From the NCBI GenBank assembly GCA_003313425.1, contig NHZP01000009.1, forward strand, positions 186,001 through 250,000: a stretch of 64,000 nucleotides of DNA, given 5' to 3'. The first letter of the stretch is position 1. Each line of letters starts with the position of its first letter. Below the pieces are notes generated by a model, which was not told where the DNA came from, made no database searches, and saw nothing but the letters and a program-made list of their open reading frames with translations. Origin of the DNA: Pseudopyrenochaeta lycopersici (taxonomy: Eukaryota; Ascomycota; Dothideomycetes; Pleosporales; Pseudopyrenochaetaceae). Below are positions 1 to 11,290 of the stretch, piece by piece. Position numbers and translations under genes: made by a program.

Positions 1-700
1 CAGTCTTTCCGCATTTCGGGAAGCAATGCGCAGAGGAACTGCCGGGCGGTCAATAATCAGATTAAAGCCGCTGAGGAGCCCAAGACTATGCTCATACCGT
101 ATAGTCGTATATAAGGTCAAACCCTCTAAAAGTCCTTCCGAAGCTTCGCTCCCAGTCTCTTTTGAAAAAATCACCCAGAATGACTTCAGCATCGCTAGCC
201 TCGGATCTGACGGACCCTTTGCCATGACCCTGAGCCGATGGATTCGCAAGCTGAGCCTTGACATTCTCCCTTGCCGTGTCAACCGCTACTTGAGAGACCT
301 CCAAGCCACAGGTCTCAAACCCGTGCGAAGCCAGCATGGCCACATCATGGCCTCTGCCGCAACCCTAGTTTAAGATTCAGCAGGCGAATTCTATTTAGGT
401 ACTCGTGTGAGCGTCTTACCGGCACAAGAGCCGTCAATGGCTGCTTACTCGCTTGTAACGCGCAACCTTGCGGTTGGTCCTCAAGAAAGGCAATCAAGGC
501 TTGTGAAGGCCGGCCACGATCCCAGAGGTCAGATTGGTTCAGTTCCCATATGCTGGACCAACCGGCGCTCTGCTCATCGCGAGTCCTAGTGGGTTCTATC
601 AGTGGCTACAAATCGGGCTTGATTTACGCTCGTACTTGTAATTGTCGAAATGGGCAATCAAGCGCGTCCTATTCTCTACCGAGCGTGCCTCTGTAGTCAT
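1..700 (-). CDS. TPMT-like SAM-dependent thiol methyltransferase, partial (3' end off window)
   Basis: Exons read on the minus strand are 700-636, 585-420, 364-98 and 38 to the window edge; introns 586-635, 365-419 and 39-97 have GT donors and YAG acceptors and keep one frame. The spliced product starts MTTEARSVENRTRL, carries LWDRGRPS near residue 50, the SAM-binding motif LVPGCGRGHDVAMLA, GDFF, and FDLIYDYTFLCALLPEMR before the sequence runs out. This order (WxxxRxxP, P-G-C-G-x-G, D-x-F, YD-T-FLCAL) is that of the thiopurine/thiol methyltransferase family, whose fungal members methylate small thiols or halide-like ions using S-adenosylmethionine. About 178 residues are visible, roughly two thirds of a usual protein. 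The start was chosen as the ATG at 700, because the open frame above it uses no ATG. It is divergent from the kinase gene to the right. The family is firm; the substrate is not known. Confidence 0.88.
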
Positions 701-1469
701 ATTCCACCCCAGTTGATAGTGCGAAGCGCGGCACGGTGAGTCATGCCAGCTCCTGTTGTGGCAGACAGCTTGGCTACAGGCGTGGCGCATGTGACGTCAT
801 ACTACCTGACCGCCAGCCGCATCAATGGAAAGGGCACCAATATACAAACGAAGATAATAATGTGTACCCTGTAACTGCAAGTATCTTTCACTTTTGCATT
901 CAGCATGCAAGGGAAGAGGGCAAGGGCGTTAAGCTGTGGAGGCACACAGACCTTCCAGCATCGTGGGTGTCACGTCCGTCTTTGTAATAATCTCGAAACT
1001 GGATCCTCCTCAAAGATGCCGTCATTTCCAAGCAACGATTCAGCCCTGTAATTTAGGCTAACTCTGTGCCAGGGAACTAAATATCTGATTTCACTGTGGC
1101 TGCGGCCGGTTTCCGAAATTCCAAGACAAAATTCCTTGTTTCCTGTATTTTTGCGACCACAAAGAGAGCGGAGATAGAACCGCTGACTGGTCAGAGAGAT
1201 AAACTTGATGTCACGGATCCCTACCGTCAAAGTCAAATGTAGCGGCTGAGAACCGGTGACAGGTTAGGGCATCTCTAGAAAGCTTAGTTGCTGAATGAAC
1301 GAAATGTAAATTGGTACGCCCGCACAAGTGTGTTGGCTTGTATGATTCCACTCGTGAACTAAGGAATGGGGTCGTGTGCTACTTATAACGAAGCGATCAA
1401 GCCACGCTCTTGCAAATGTCAGCGCAGTGCCCAAAACCCCAGTAAACGAACGTCTACAAAGTTGCGTCT
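701..1469. other. Intergenic region between divergent methyltransferase and kinase genes
   Basis: 769 bp with no supported gene. It must hold the promoters of both neighbours. Short open frames here are on both strands, lack family motifs and look like chance. Confidence 0.5.
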
Positions 1470-2708
1470 ATGGGTCGACCATTCTTGTCTTCGATACCAC
1501 ATACTTCGCGATCACTTCACAATTCCAGGTATCGCATTATACTTATATTACTCCTCCTGGCCTTCTTTCAACAACAACACCTCTTCTATATCCACCGGCA
1601 ATCGCTTGCTGCAAAATACTCTTCGACTAAGTTCTCCTTAAGTACCGAAGGCATTCATCCACGGGTATGGAGGCCAGACGATGAAGAATCTCAATTTCAA
1701 GACGACCTTATAGCCAATCGAGCAGCATGGACGGTGTTGGGCGAAGGCTGGGAAGGCAAAGTGTTCGCCTACAAAAACTCGGTGATCAAAACATTTACGC
1801 CCGGTCGAAGCCCGTTTCGTAACTGCGCACCTGACGTGACAGGCGGAAAGTGGCCAACTGAGATCCCCGCTTCGCTGCTCCTAGGAGGCATATACAAACA
1901 TGTCTATACCGACGGGAGGAATCGCCCTCGGAATTCAAGTACCACAATCGGAGGGTTTCTTCCTGTGAAAGCATACTTCATGGCATCAGTACCACCATTA
2001 GAGTTATCGGAGTGGTACCTTGCCACTCCACGTCTCAATGGTGGAAACCTTTTCAACCTTGCTCACAAGCTGTCAGACGGTCCAAAGTCCAGAAGTTTTC
2101 GAGAAGTTGATGCAAAATACCGGCCAGCTTTTAACCGACTGCTTAAGAGTATGAAAAACCTCCACGATGCAGGATACTGCCACGATGACATCAAACCGGC
2201 AAATATATTTGTTCAAGATGACAATCACTGGATGCTGGGTGATCTAGGGAATTTACGAGAAATTTCCCATCCGTACCACGCATCACGTCTATGGAGAGAT
2301 AATCAGCAGCTGGAAGATTGCCGTGCAAACGACGTCATGCGAGTGCTGAAGTCATATCTCAAGTTCGTTCAGAGCTCTATTAATGACGAATACCAATTCA
2401 ATATCGCTTTCTACGAAGGGAAGGAGCCTACTAGCAGACTTTTCTGGTGGACTATTGCAAATTCGCAAGAATTGAGCGCAGCAGGGCTTCGTCAGCGATC
2501 TCTCATAGATTACCCAGACGCACCCCTTACAGACAATAACTACCTACGTTTCCATCGTCGCACACTTACAAGTTTTTTCTCCCGGCGATTAGCCTTGAAG
2601 CGAGAAGTTGACCAAGCACTTATTACACGTATGGGTGAAAAGCTTGCACGCTGGTGGGCAATGACTTGGTTGTATGGTGTCCCTAACTCGGAATTTTGCA
2701 GAGTCTGA
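1470..2708 (+). CDS. Membrane-anchored, divergent protein kinase-like protein
   Basis: A single exon encodes 412 residues. A hydrophobic stretch at about residues 22-33 after a basic N-terminus looks like a signal anchor. The rest is kinase-like: a glycine-rich loop GEGWEGKVF (91-99), a VIK lysine (107), a possible alpha-C glutamate (131), the catalytic loop CHDDIKPANIF (237-247) and LGDLGN (257-261) in place of DFG. The catalytic Asp, Lys and Asn are kept (D240, K242, N245) and the metal-binding Asp is D258, but HRD reads HDD and DFG reads DLG. After that there is little resemblance to the usual C-lobe; the tail has WWTIANSQE and ends at EFCRV. It is probably a fungal-specific kinase facing one side of a membrane. 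Activity cannot be judged from sequence. It converges on the amidase gene. No intron is needed. Confidence 0.72.
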   Translation: MGRPFLSSIPHTSRSLHNSRYRIILILLLLAFFQQQHLFYIHRQSLAAKYSSTKFSLSTEGIHPRVWRPDDEESQFQDDLIANRAAWTVLGEGWEGKVFAYKNSVIKTFTPGRSPFRNCAPDVTGGKWPTEIPASLLLGGIYKHVYTDGRNRPRNSSTTIGGFLPVKAYFMASVPPLELSEWYLATPRLNGGNLFNLAHKLSDGPKSRSFREVDAKYRPAFNRLLKSMKNLHDAGYCHDDIKPANIFVQDDNHWMLGDLGNLREISHPYHASRLWRDNQQLEDCRANDVMRVLKSYLKFVQSSINDEYQFNIAFYEGKEPTSRLFWWTIANSQELSAAGLRQRSLIDYPDAPLTDNNYLRFHRRTLTSFFSRRLALKREVDQALITRMGEKLARWWAMTWLYGVPNSEFCRV

Positions 2709-3378
2709 TACCCAAGAAGCGATGATTTGTATTAAGATGAGCGATCGATTTAGCTTCTGCGCTCATTTTGTTCCGCCCATATTAAAGGGAAATAATATAC
2801 ACACGGTTACGCAAGCGCTTCATAATATTCATTGGTGTTAAATAGAATAGTTACTCGACATGGCTTCAATATCAAACTTCGATGCCAATCAATTGGAATT
2901 CTCACCACACCCCCATCATTCCTCACACTCTTTAGCTCAGATCTCGCCAAGGACGCCTGGGATTGTTTTGAATACTCGAATGAAAACTTGTCCAGGACGT
3001 TTTCGAGACAACGACTTGCTTAACTCAAGACAAAAAGATGATAACCGGGAGATTGGAAGGCATCAGCCTTCGAAATTAAGCTACTCAAATAGATTCTACC
3101 GTCAACTTCAGCCAGGTTCTGGGGCCATGAAGGAAACACTTGCTATCCTAGAGATCTGGACCCTTCCAACTCCATGGCTCGCTGCTTCTCGACAAGACCA
3201 TACGAGCCGGTGTACTATCAAATTCGGTACGTCTTGATTTACTTGAGAATCCTCTACCCTTGAGAACGCCCGCTAGATCAGGACCATAATTATACTTGAT
3301 CGAGAAGATATTACGGATTTGGTGGACTAGCGAAGATCTACAGTAGAATTTGACTTCTTTAGAAGAGAGGCGTTGGAG
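2709..3378. other. Region between convergent kinase and amidase genes
   Basis: 670 bp. A 125-codon plus-strand frame starts at an ATG at 2860 (MASISNFDANQLEF). It has no recognisable domain, no membrane segment and a His/Ser/Pro-rich start. It could be an orphan gene but there is no positive evidence beyond length. Confidence 0.3.
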
Positions 3379-5007
3379 TTAGATAGGTTCGATTGGTAAA
3401 CCGATTTTTGTATCGATATATTCCAGGATGCCCAGTATCTTTTCATCCTCAAAACGTCTGCCAACCAGCTGTAGTCCGACAGGTGCACCGTGGAATTCTT
3501 GAGGATCCCATAGCCCCCGGTTCTCGCTATCACTTCCACTCAGGGCTTCTTCAATACCGGGCCAAGTATCTCGCTCTTTGTCGACCTTGCATGCTGGAAA
3601 CACCACACTCGGATAATCGAGGAGGTTCCACTGACTTGTATAATTCCAGTATTTCGCTGTATCGTGCTTCGGGGCCACACCAGGCCCAGCGGGACAGAGT
3701 AGTGCATCGATACCGTGTTTGTTCCAATGCAGTGCGTATTCTTTACGATATGCTTCTCGTTCTTCAAGCCAGTACGCCAGCTCTCCAACTGAAAGCTTTT
3801 TAACGCACATATTTTCCTTGATGATCCATTCCGATAAGGGCCGCCATGGCTCTCCGGACTTGTTGATATCTTCCGAATCTGCCTCACCTCCATCGGGGAA
3901 GTAGAGCGAGGCTAGTATTGCCCAAGCCTCATCGTGTAGATATGGCGGAAAATTGACTATTTCGATTTCCTGCTCCTTTAGTCTGCTTACAACTATTTGC
4001 AACGCACGAGTGATTGGCGGGTGTGGTCGCACGACCCCATCATGCCACAGGACACCGATTTTCAAAGGCCGACCTTGAGGTATTGTGTAGTTTCGCCACG
4101 CCATAGGGATGATGGCAGGCTCTATCAGCCAAGGTTCTGAGTCAATGATCGTCTTCATGAAAATCTTCAAACCCTGCAAAGATGTGGAGAGAGGACCCAA
4201 TACGGTTTCCACAGTATCTGCGCCTGCCATCATATAGCCCCATCCATCAGTAGGAAGGCGGAAGGCTGTCGGTTTTAGACCGTATATGCCACAATTCGCT
4301 GCCGGGCTGCGTATAGAGCCACCAACATCGGAGCCAATTCCAAGACATGAGCCATGTAGTGCGATCAAAGCACCCTCTCCGCCAGAACTTCCTCCAGATG
4401 TAAGAGAAGTGTTGTGTGGGTTGGTGGTTACACCATACAAGTTCGAGTCGGTCTCCAAATGCATCATTGTTTGTGGTATTGTGGTTCTGCAATGAAAGAC
4501 AGCCCCTGCACCCTGTAAAACCTGGAGGATATGGGCATCCTCCTTTGCCACGGTGCTCCAGTGCGAAACATAACCAGTGGTGCATCGAAGGCCTTTAAAG
4601 CCGATGTGCTCCTTGACGCTTATAGGAAGACCATGAAGTGGGCCAATCGGAGACTTGTGTTTCTGAAAATAGGCATCGAGTTCATGCGCTCGGTTCAAGG
4701 CTAAATTCGAGAGAAGTTCCGTGATACAATTGCTGAGGCCCTGGGCCACGGTCGCTTGCTGCAGGTACGCCTGGGTGACATCAACAGCAGAAAGCTGACC
4801 GGATGTTAGACGCTCGAGTAGCTTCTCGGGAGGCAAACTAGTTATGGCCAAGGTGGACTGGCTGAGCAGCTGTCTGGGAAGACTCAGAACGTTCTTTGGT
4901 AGGTTCGGAGGCACGTCAGGTGCTGGGGGACGTAGCATAGTTAGGGTTAAGCTTCGATACTTTTGGGCTTCCTGGGCTATCTCTTCCCATGGCCTCGATA
5001 TTGACAT
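3379..5007 (-). CDS. Amidase-signature family amidase (fungal acetamidase-like)
   Basis: One exon, 542 residues, starting at the ATG at 5007. This is the usual length for fungal acetamidase/general amidases (about 540-560). The amidase-signature catalytic triad is visible: Lys132 in GLPISVKEHIG, the cis-Ser208 in TSGGSSGGEG, and the nucleophile Ser231 in GSDVGGSIRSPA. DALLCPAGPGVAPKHD and GAPVGLQLVG near the C-terminus are typical of the AmdS branch. These enzymes hydrolyse short amides to the acid and ammonia; substrate range cannot be read from sequence. There is no signal peptide or transmembrane segment, so it is likely cytosolic. The gene is divergent from the DEAD-box helicase (487 bp apart) and converges on the kinase gene. 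Confidence 0.93.
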   Translation of the reverse strand: MSISRPWEEIAQEAQKYRSLTLTMLRPPAPDVPPNLPKNVLSLPRQLLSQSTLAITSLPPEKLLERLTSGQLSAVDVTQAYLQQATVAQGLSNCITELLSNLALNRAHELDAYFQKHKSPIGPLHGLPISVKEHIGFKGLRCTTGYVSHWSTVAKEDAHILQVLQGAGAVFHCRTTIPQTMMHLETDSNLYGVTTNPHNTSLTSGGSSGGEGALIALHGSCLGIGSDVGGSIRSPAANCGIYGLKPTAFRLPTDGWGYMMAGADTVETVLGPLSTSLQGLKIFMKTIIDSEPWLIEPAIIPMAWRNYTIPQGRPLKIGVLWHDGVVRPHPPITRALQIVVSRLKEQEIEIVNFPPYLHDEAWAILASLYFPDGGEADSEDINKSGEPWRPLSEWIIKENMCVKKLSVGELAYWLEEREAYRKEYALHWNKHGIDALLCPAGPGVAPKHDTAKYWNYTSQWNLLDYPSVVFPACKVDKERDTWPGIEEALSGSDSENRGLWDPQEFHGAPVGLQLVGRRFEDEKILGILEYIDTKIGLPIEPI

Positions 5008-5494
5008 TGTGAACGTGCGGCAACAGAAAGTTTCCCGCAGCGCTTTCTTAAAAATTGATCGAAAGTGTGAGCCTGCACAAGATATAGACAGAAGAGACCG
5101 TTTAGCAGAAATATTTGTCTCAGCTTTTGGCTAGCCTCAAATTTCGAATGAAAATTACGCCGGCAAGTGATCTCTTGGAATAGTTCATGTTCTGTAGCAA
5201 CGATGCTAAGAACGATGCTACGTACGAAGGAGCTCGTATTTGCGGTACGGCTATACCTAATTTGGACTAAGACCTAGTGCTCAAAACAATACCAGCTCCT
5301 TCGTAAGCATCACTCCACATGTCGATTGTTCCCGAAGTTGCGCCGCCCAGCGTGTACTTTTTTTTTTTGTAAGTCGCGTCGCCCACAGCCTTTGGGGTTT
5401 CTGGCGATCAACCATTGGAAACACCGCGATCTCTTTGTCTTCTCCTTAAATTTTTGGTGGATGCTTTTTGTGTATGTACAATATTGTGAAAACA
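5008..5494. promoter_or_regulatory. Shared intergenic promoter region, amidase / DEAD-box helicase
   Basis: 487 bp between two divergent start codons. It holds a run of 11 T at about 5358-5368, which could be a nucleosome-excluding element for the helicase gene. No other defined element was recognised. Confidence 0.5.
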
Positions 5495-7330
5495 ATGCAA
5501 TCACGTTCTCTTTCACTGCGCTCATTCGCTGTTTCTCGCCTTGCATCGCGCCCGTCTTTTTCAACTAATACAGTCGCCAGCCGCCCCTCGACTATCCACC
5601 TTACACCCAACTGCAGACAACCTTCAACCATGCCACCACCACCACCCAAGCGAAAGTGGCCCCGGCGAAACGGTGGCGACCGTTCGAATGGCGCACCTGG
5701 TGCTGGAACGCCAACAACGCCTCGCTCGTCCGCGGCGCAGCAGCCCAAACGACCTAAAGTCGAAGATACGCTACAGAGACCTGTGGAAACTGTCGATGTG
5801 CGGCAGCTGTACAGCACAGCGGCCGGCGATGCGGCGCCGAAGCCATTCTCCGATCTGAAGAATAGACTCAACAAAGGATTGTTGGATGGTTTAGAGAGGA
5901 TGGGATTCGAGTGAGCTCCTTACCATACAGACAGCATCATAGCTGACCCATCCAGATTCATGTCTCCTGTTCAGCAGAAAGTTCTGACCGAATTACCCTC
6001 GTTCTCTTCGGACTGCGTTGTGCAGGCAAAGACCGGAACTGGCAAGACTGTGGCCTTTCTACTTCCCGCGATTCAGAATCTCCTAGCTGGTAATACACCT
6101 CCGAGAGGCAAAGTTGGAATCCTAGTAGTCTGTCCTACACGTGAGCTGGCCCTACAAATCGCCAAAGAATGCAACGGTGTCACCGCCTGTCTGCCACAGA
6201 AAATGGAGTGCCACACTGCATTTGGTGGCACGTCTCGCGCCTCAAATCTAAAGGCTTTCCTCAACGGCAATCCCACTGTCCTGGTGGCGACGCCTGGCCG
6301 TCTCGACGATATTTTGGGCGAAGAAGAAGTCCGTGACAGGTTCACCCATCTCAAGACTGTCGTTCTCGACGAAGCCGATCAAATGCTTGATGCTGGATTT
6401 GCGCCTGCAATTAAGAAGATCCTCAGGCGGATCCCACCCAAAAATGACGGCTGGCAAGGCATGTGCTTTTCCGCCACCCTGCCTAAAGAGGTTTTGGATG
6501 TTGCTAAGATTGTATTGTACCCTGGCTACATGCATCTCTCAACGGTGGACCCTAATGAAGTCCCAACTCACGAGCGCGTCCCACAATTCTACTTCTCTGT
6601 ACCTAGTGTTGGCCAAACCTTTGCTGCACTGTCCGCCTTGATTGAGGAAGAGTACAATCAAGACCCCACAGACTTCAAAGTTATCGTTTTCGGTACGACA
6701 GCGAATGGTGTCGGACTTCTCTACGACCTGTATAAACATACCCTGCCCCAGTTTAGGCTTTTCGAACTGCACAGCCGCATGTCCCAGCCATCTCGAACAC
6801 GTACCACCAAGGATTTCAAAGAGGCGGCGAGCGGGATTCTGTTCGCTTCCGACGTTGTCGGACGCGGCATGGATTTTCCAAATGTTGGCCTGGTTATTCA
6901 ACTAGGTTTACCTTCTAGTACGGAACAGTATATTCATCGTGTTGGACGTACTGCTCGTGCCGGAAAGGATGGGCGAGCTGTACTTGTTCTCTTCGAGCAA
7001 GAGTCATTCTTCCCGAGGATTAACAAAACACTGCCCATTCAGCCGTACCCTGTGGATATGATATCGCGCCTGCCTAAGCATCAGTCAGACATCGATAGCG
7101 CCTTTATCAATGTTGATGAGGTCTCTAAATCTAAGGCTTATCAGGCCTTCCTCGGATACAATAAAACCTTCATTAAGAAACTGCAATTGTCCACAGCAGA
7201 TCTAGTCCGCTTGGCGAACGACTACGCAAAGACGATGGGTTGCCCAGAACCGCCTATGCTTGAGAAGTCCACAGTTGGCAAGATGGGCTTGAAGGGCGTG
7301 CCCGGTCTCAGGATCGGTGCTCGCCGCTAA
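5495..7330 (+). CDS. MSS116: DEAD-box ATP-dependent RNA helicase, mitochondrial MSS116-like
   Basis: Two exons, 5495-5910 and 5956-7330, joined over a 45-nt intron (GTGAGC to CCAG, CTGAC branch point) to give 596 residues. The ATG at 5495 was chosen because it begins a basic, Ser/Arg-rich, acid-free stretch (MQSRSLSLRSFAVSRLASRP) typical of a mitochondrial presequence; an in-frame ATG nine codons upstream is less convincing. Helicase motifs in order: FEFMSPVQQ (Q motif), AKTGTGKT (motif I, about 163-170), PTRELALQ, TPGRL, LDEADQML (DEAD at 277-280), SAT (311-313), DVVGRGMDFP and HRVGRTARAG. AKTGTGKT and the overall arrangement fit the Mss116 group, which remodels group I/II introns and transcripts in mitochondria. 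The basic, Pro-rich linker after the presequence is not conserved. Related DEAD proteins of unassigned role are the alternative. Confidence 0.85.
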
Positions 7331-8430
7331 AGGGCTAGGCGGGTCTGGCACTCGGATCCCATGGGAACCTCTTGCACGGCTGACCCTGAATTGAATGGAA
7401 TCTACTGGTAGCCATTTGGACGATGCGTGTGAGCTTCAACTCTTTTCAATCTTGAGTTCCGGTCTTGGCATACTGTTTGGCGTTGGATTCAAATAGACAA
7501 ACTCCGGTGCATTATCGACACCAGATTTCCATACCTAAAGACTTTGCACCTTCCTATTGTTGAAAACGGGTTCACTCTTCTCCGCGTTTAGCACGTAGAC
7601 AGAATGAGAGGTTGCGGCTGAGCGAGTGTGGCACCCAGCCATTGAGTTTGCCCCAGGTGGAAGCAAGGGACATGATCAATGAACACTGTCAGCAGGCTAC
7701 AGCCTTCAAAGGAGAAAATGACACTCTGAATTTGTCCTCCCAAGACAAAGTCGACTGCGCTCTTCGCCTAGAGCCAGCTTCTATACTGTTCTCTCGCTCT
7801 AATAGAGCTTCTCAGAAATGCAGTCATGCTCTGTTTGGGCTTTTGGTTCGGGCAGGCGCGAGCTGACTCGAAGAGTGACTTACAATTCCATTGCCAAATC
7901 CTGTAGAAGGCCTCTTGTAGTACCGGTGGAGAATGCCAGTGCAACCATTGCCTATGGGAACGAAACAACGCCATCTGATTTAAGATGTGGTGGCACTGTC
8001 AGATTCACCCCCTTTCTTCAGGTTGCATAAGGCCCAGACAAATTCAGGCACAGAACCCTTTCATCGGACCTATCACGACCCTCTCCTTGATTACAATCCC
8101 ACAGCCCCGGTAGCGGAAGCGTAAATGGTCTCGCAAGACACAACCGAGGATCAATGTGTCATTGTCGAGGCGGCTTTGTATAGATTTCATATCATATCAT
8201 CAACACGATAAAACGGCAGAGACACTGATTGAGGCGACAAAATTGGAAGTCCATTCGTCCTGTTCCAACGCCATGAGGCTTTCCACGATCTACGTCTGCC
8301 AGAAGCCCGCTATCGGGATGGCTTATGGTTTTACCTCGTTACATCCAGTCTACCTCAGCTCTTTGGCAAGTTTCTTCATCGTCTGAGTCTCCCTTGACAC
8401 TTGACGGGCAACATCTACCGTATACATGAG
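7331..8430. other. Intergenic, no supported gene
   Basis: About 1.1 kb between the helicase stop and the promoter of the secreted-protein gene. Open frames of 60-84 codons occur on both strands, none with a domain or plausible splice partners. Confidence 0.5.
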
Positions 8431-8434
8431 TGTG

Positions 8435-8444
8435 TATATATAAA
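8435..8444 (+). promoter_or_regulatory. TATA box of the secreted Thr-rich protein gene
   Basis: TATATATAAA lies 101 bp upstream of the ATG at 8545, and a pyrimidine-rich stretch follows. Strong TATA boxes are usual for regulated, highly expressed secreted-protein genes in fungi. Confidence 0.55.
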
Positions 8445-8544
8445 CCTCTGCTCATGGACCATATATCCTTCATCAGCAGCCTACACTCGCTTTTTTTCTA
8501 CCGTTCTTTCTGCTGTTCACTCTCCTAACAGTCAATCGTTCAAG

Positions 8545-9910
8545 ATGTTTGTTCCAACTTTCCTCGCTGCATTCGCAGCGATCTCCGCCGTTAAAGCTCA
8601 GGATATCACCTCTTCCGTGACCAGTTGCACCACCCATTACGGTTACTATTCTACTCAAGCAGACGCAGTTCCGACTAGCTTCAGCAACCCCACCACCAAG
8701 ACCAACATCTTCCGTATCACGTATACTACACGCGACACCGTCGTTATTACGCCTTCTGCCACCACCTTCACAGATATTCTGACTACGACCACTACCTTCA
8801 CGACCACGACCACGACTGCCCAGCCCCCAATTGTCGTCCCAACGCCTGCTGGATTCCTTCCCCTCCTTGTTGGGAGCTTCGCCAACCCAACACCTATTCC
8901 CCGTATTAAACGTGGCGAGATTGAGGGTCGTGATGCCTATACCCTGCACATGTTCAAACGTCAGACTGCTGCTAATCACACTGGCGGTTTCGCTGTTGAT
9001 AGGAATGGTGTCACCTCCAGCTTGGACCGCAAATACCCTATGAGTGTGAGCTGCAGCATAGCTGTCACTGTAAATAGCACGCAGATCACCATCGTGACCG
9101 GGCTTCCTGAGACTCAATATGTTCCTGTGCAGACGGCTACAGCACTATCCACAAACACTGTAAGCGTCACCACAACAATCACCGAGACTGGACCGCGGGA
9201 GACAATTTATCAAGCCTGTGCCCCCAACAACGTTGGTGAGTCTACTTGCGACGACTGTGGCAGATTTTTGGAAGCTTATTCTAAGTCGGGCAGTCTATGC
9301 TATCGAGGGCTATGATGGTAACAACCCACTCATCTTTGACCGCATTCTCTTTCGCCCTGCCATAGGTTTCCCGGTTGAGAACGAATTGGTTGTCAACACG
9401 ACGTCCGGAACAAAATGCTGTATCGCCTGCCACACCACCGTACGTTGTATCCGTTCCCTCTTCCCGTCACAATACGATACTAAATATCAACAGAAAAATT
9501 GCGCCGGCTCTTTCTACGCCCCTTCGACTCAAGAATGCCATCTCCGCCTGACTCAACCGCCTTCACCCTCTGTCCCATCTCTTCCCGCACCATCAGTATA
9601 TCCATCTGGTGCGGTCTACATTAACTCTTACGGAAATTCTTCTTATCACTACAACACAACCTACCAAACTGGGTCTGCTGTTTCTACCTATCAGCCTCTG
9701 CCAACTGGTAGCGCACTTCACCACAGTAATAGTACCTGCTCTGCAGGTAGCTTGAGTTTGTATCTTGGTGCAATCCAGGGCCAAGAAGATTTCCCACGCG
9801 AGTTCGCTTTAAGGTTCAGCAACGGTCCTTGTGGACGTTCGTCCGTTTGGCCGATTCCGGTTCGAGACTTGGACGACAGGATTGATGATTTCAAGCTAAA
9901 GCTAATCTAG
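8545..9910 (+). CDS. Secreted Thr/Ser-rich protein with two Lys-Arg (kexin) sites
   Basis: Exons 8545-9235, 9294-9439 and 9494-9910; introns 9236-9293 (GTGAGT/GGCAG) and 9440-9493 (GTACGT, TACTAAA branch point, ACAG). The second intron is 54 nt and stays open if retained, but removing it gives CCIACHTTKNCAGSFYAP, a compact Cys-rich motif that looks right for extracellular fungal proteins. The start ATG at 8545 begins a signal peptide (MFVPTFLAAFAAISAVKAQ, cleavage after AQ or just before it). Next comes a long Thr-rich stretch including a run of TTT repeats, then two dibasic sites: PRIKR-GEIEGRD and HMFKR-QTAAN, which would release a short peptide between them. The C-terminal part is Ser/Thr/Pro/Tyr-rich with several NxS/T sites. 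I do not recognise a named family. It is probably cell-wall associated or extracellular. Coding is well supported; function is unknown. Confidence 0.78.
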
Positions 9911-11290
9911 GAGTGTGGGTTGACAGATGCTAGATGAATACAATGTTTGGTGCAATAAGGGGAGGGGCAGTGCAACGGTTGTAACTGTCCAAGAGGAAGG
10001 CCGAGAAGAAGAGAGATTTGTTTACTATCCATGTCACTCCTTTAAATTCTGGATACATGTTTATTTTACGTTTCAGTTGTTGGTTCTAGACTTTCGGCCA
10101 TGGAGGCTTTACGCTGCCCTTGGATATGGAAAATAAAACAGTGATATTCAAATTCTTTAGCAACAGAACGATTGTGACCAGGATATTGTGACAAAAACTA
10201 TTCAGGAGTCGATGTAGGAATCAAATGTCGCTTCTACAAGGAGGAGGGATGGCACTGTCCCCCCTCAAGCCGTACGTATTATGAGCCTGATCAGTTATGA
10301 GTGGAGACTGTGCTTATCAGCAAATTGAATATAAACTCATCTGCCCGACGCAGGAGATCAGTGGAGGTATCAGTAGATTACCGAAAAATCTCCACCGCCC
10401 CACGTTGGTGATCACAGCCGGAGAGTTCTCCGTATCAAAAATCTATGGCTTCGCTTAGCATCTGAAGTACCAGCCGGCCGTTATCGGTGGCTGGTCTTGG
10501 CCACTCAAAATGGTATCTGCGTGCGACAGAGGCTGTGCTGCAGATTCTCGGCTGTGCCGAAAAATGAGAAGCGCACTGGCAAACTACTTTGGTAATTATC
10601 TAGCCAGTCCAAACAAAGCCAACGCGCGAAGATAGTTCAGTGGGGTAGTCTGACACGGAAAAGCGGTAGCGAAGACTGCCCCTCGCACTGAAAACCGGTA
10701 ATTGGGCGCTAAGGAGGGTATTGGTACAGTAGCGTTTATTTCTCTGGTACATGCTCAAACTGGGCGTTCGTATCTTCGCCTGATGGTTCTGCAATGGCGA
10801 TGCTAGGTGATGATTGCCGCAGTCAGTGCAAGTGAACACAAATTCATACAGCTGTTGGCCATTGATTAAAGCTGAATTCGGATACGGTGATTCGGATATA
10901 TGCATTCTGCCACGGCATAGACTATGAGGGTGTCCAGGGAGGACGCTGCACAGCCTATCGAGTGGCAGTGATTGACCCGAACCACGGGTCGGATGAAACC
11001 CATATCAAAGGGCACGACGCGGATGGCCCTGGCAGCTCTCAGCTCCACCAACCAAGCCAGACCAGGAGACCAGGCAAGAGTGGGCAGTTTCTAGCCATTG
11101 AATTGAGCAGTGGCTCGCGTTCACGAAGCTGCCGTTTCACGTTTCGCGTCGTACAGGCGGCTCAGCACCACGGCCTTGCATTAGAGCTGCTTGCTAGCAA
11201 CGGCCGTGCCATTTGCGCGCAAAAGAAAAGAGCAGTAGATGGGCGTCGATGACAACCGCCTCGTAGCGCCCAGAGATTGCGAACAGCTGG
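9911..11290. other. Intergenic, no supported gene
   Basis: About 1.4 kb. A 101-codon minus-strand frame at 10600-10905 and a 121-codon plus frame at 10887-11252 overlap and show no domain or splice continuation. Confidence 0.5.

Noticed and set aside
8473..9117. Minus-strand frame of 214 codons over the secreted-protein gene
   Set aside because: It is antisense to Thr-rich repeats, producing Gly/Val-rich nonsense; the plus strand has a signal peptide and proper splice sites.
9440..9493. Keeping the 54-nt intron of the secreted-protein gene as coding
   Set aside because: It stays open, but it has GTACGT, a perfect TACTAAA and ACAG, and removing it restores a compact Cys-rich motif.
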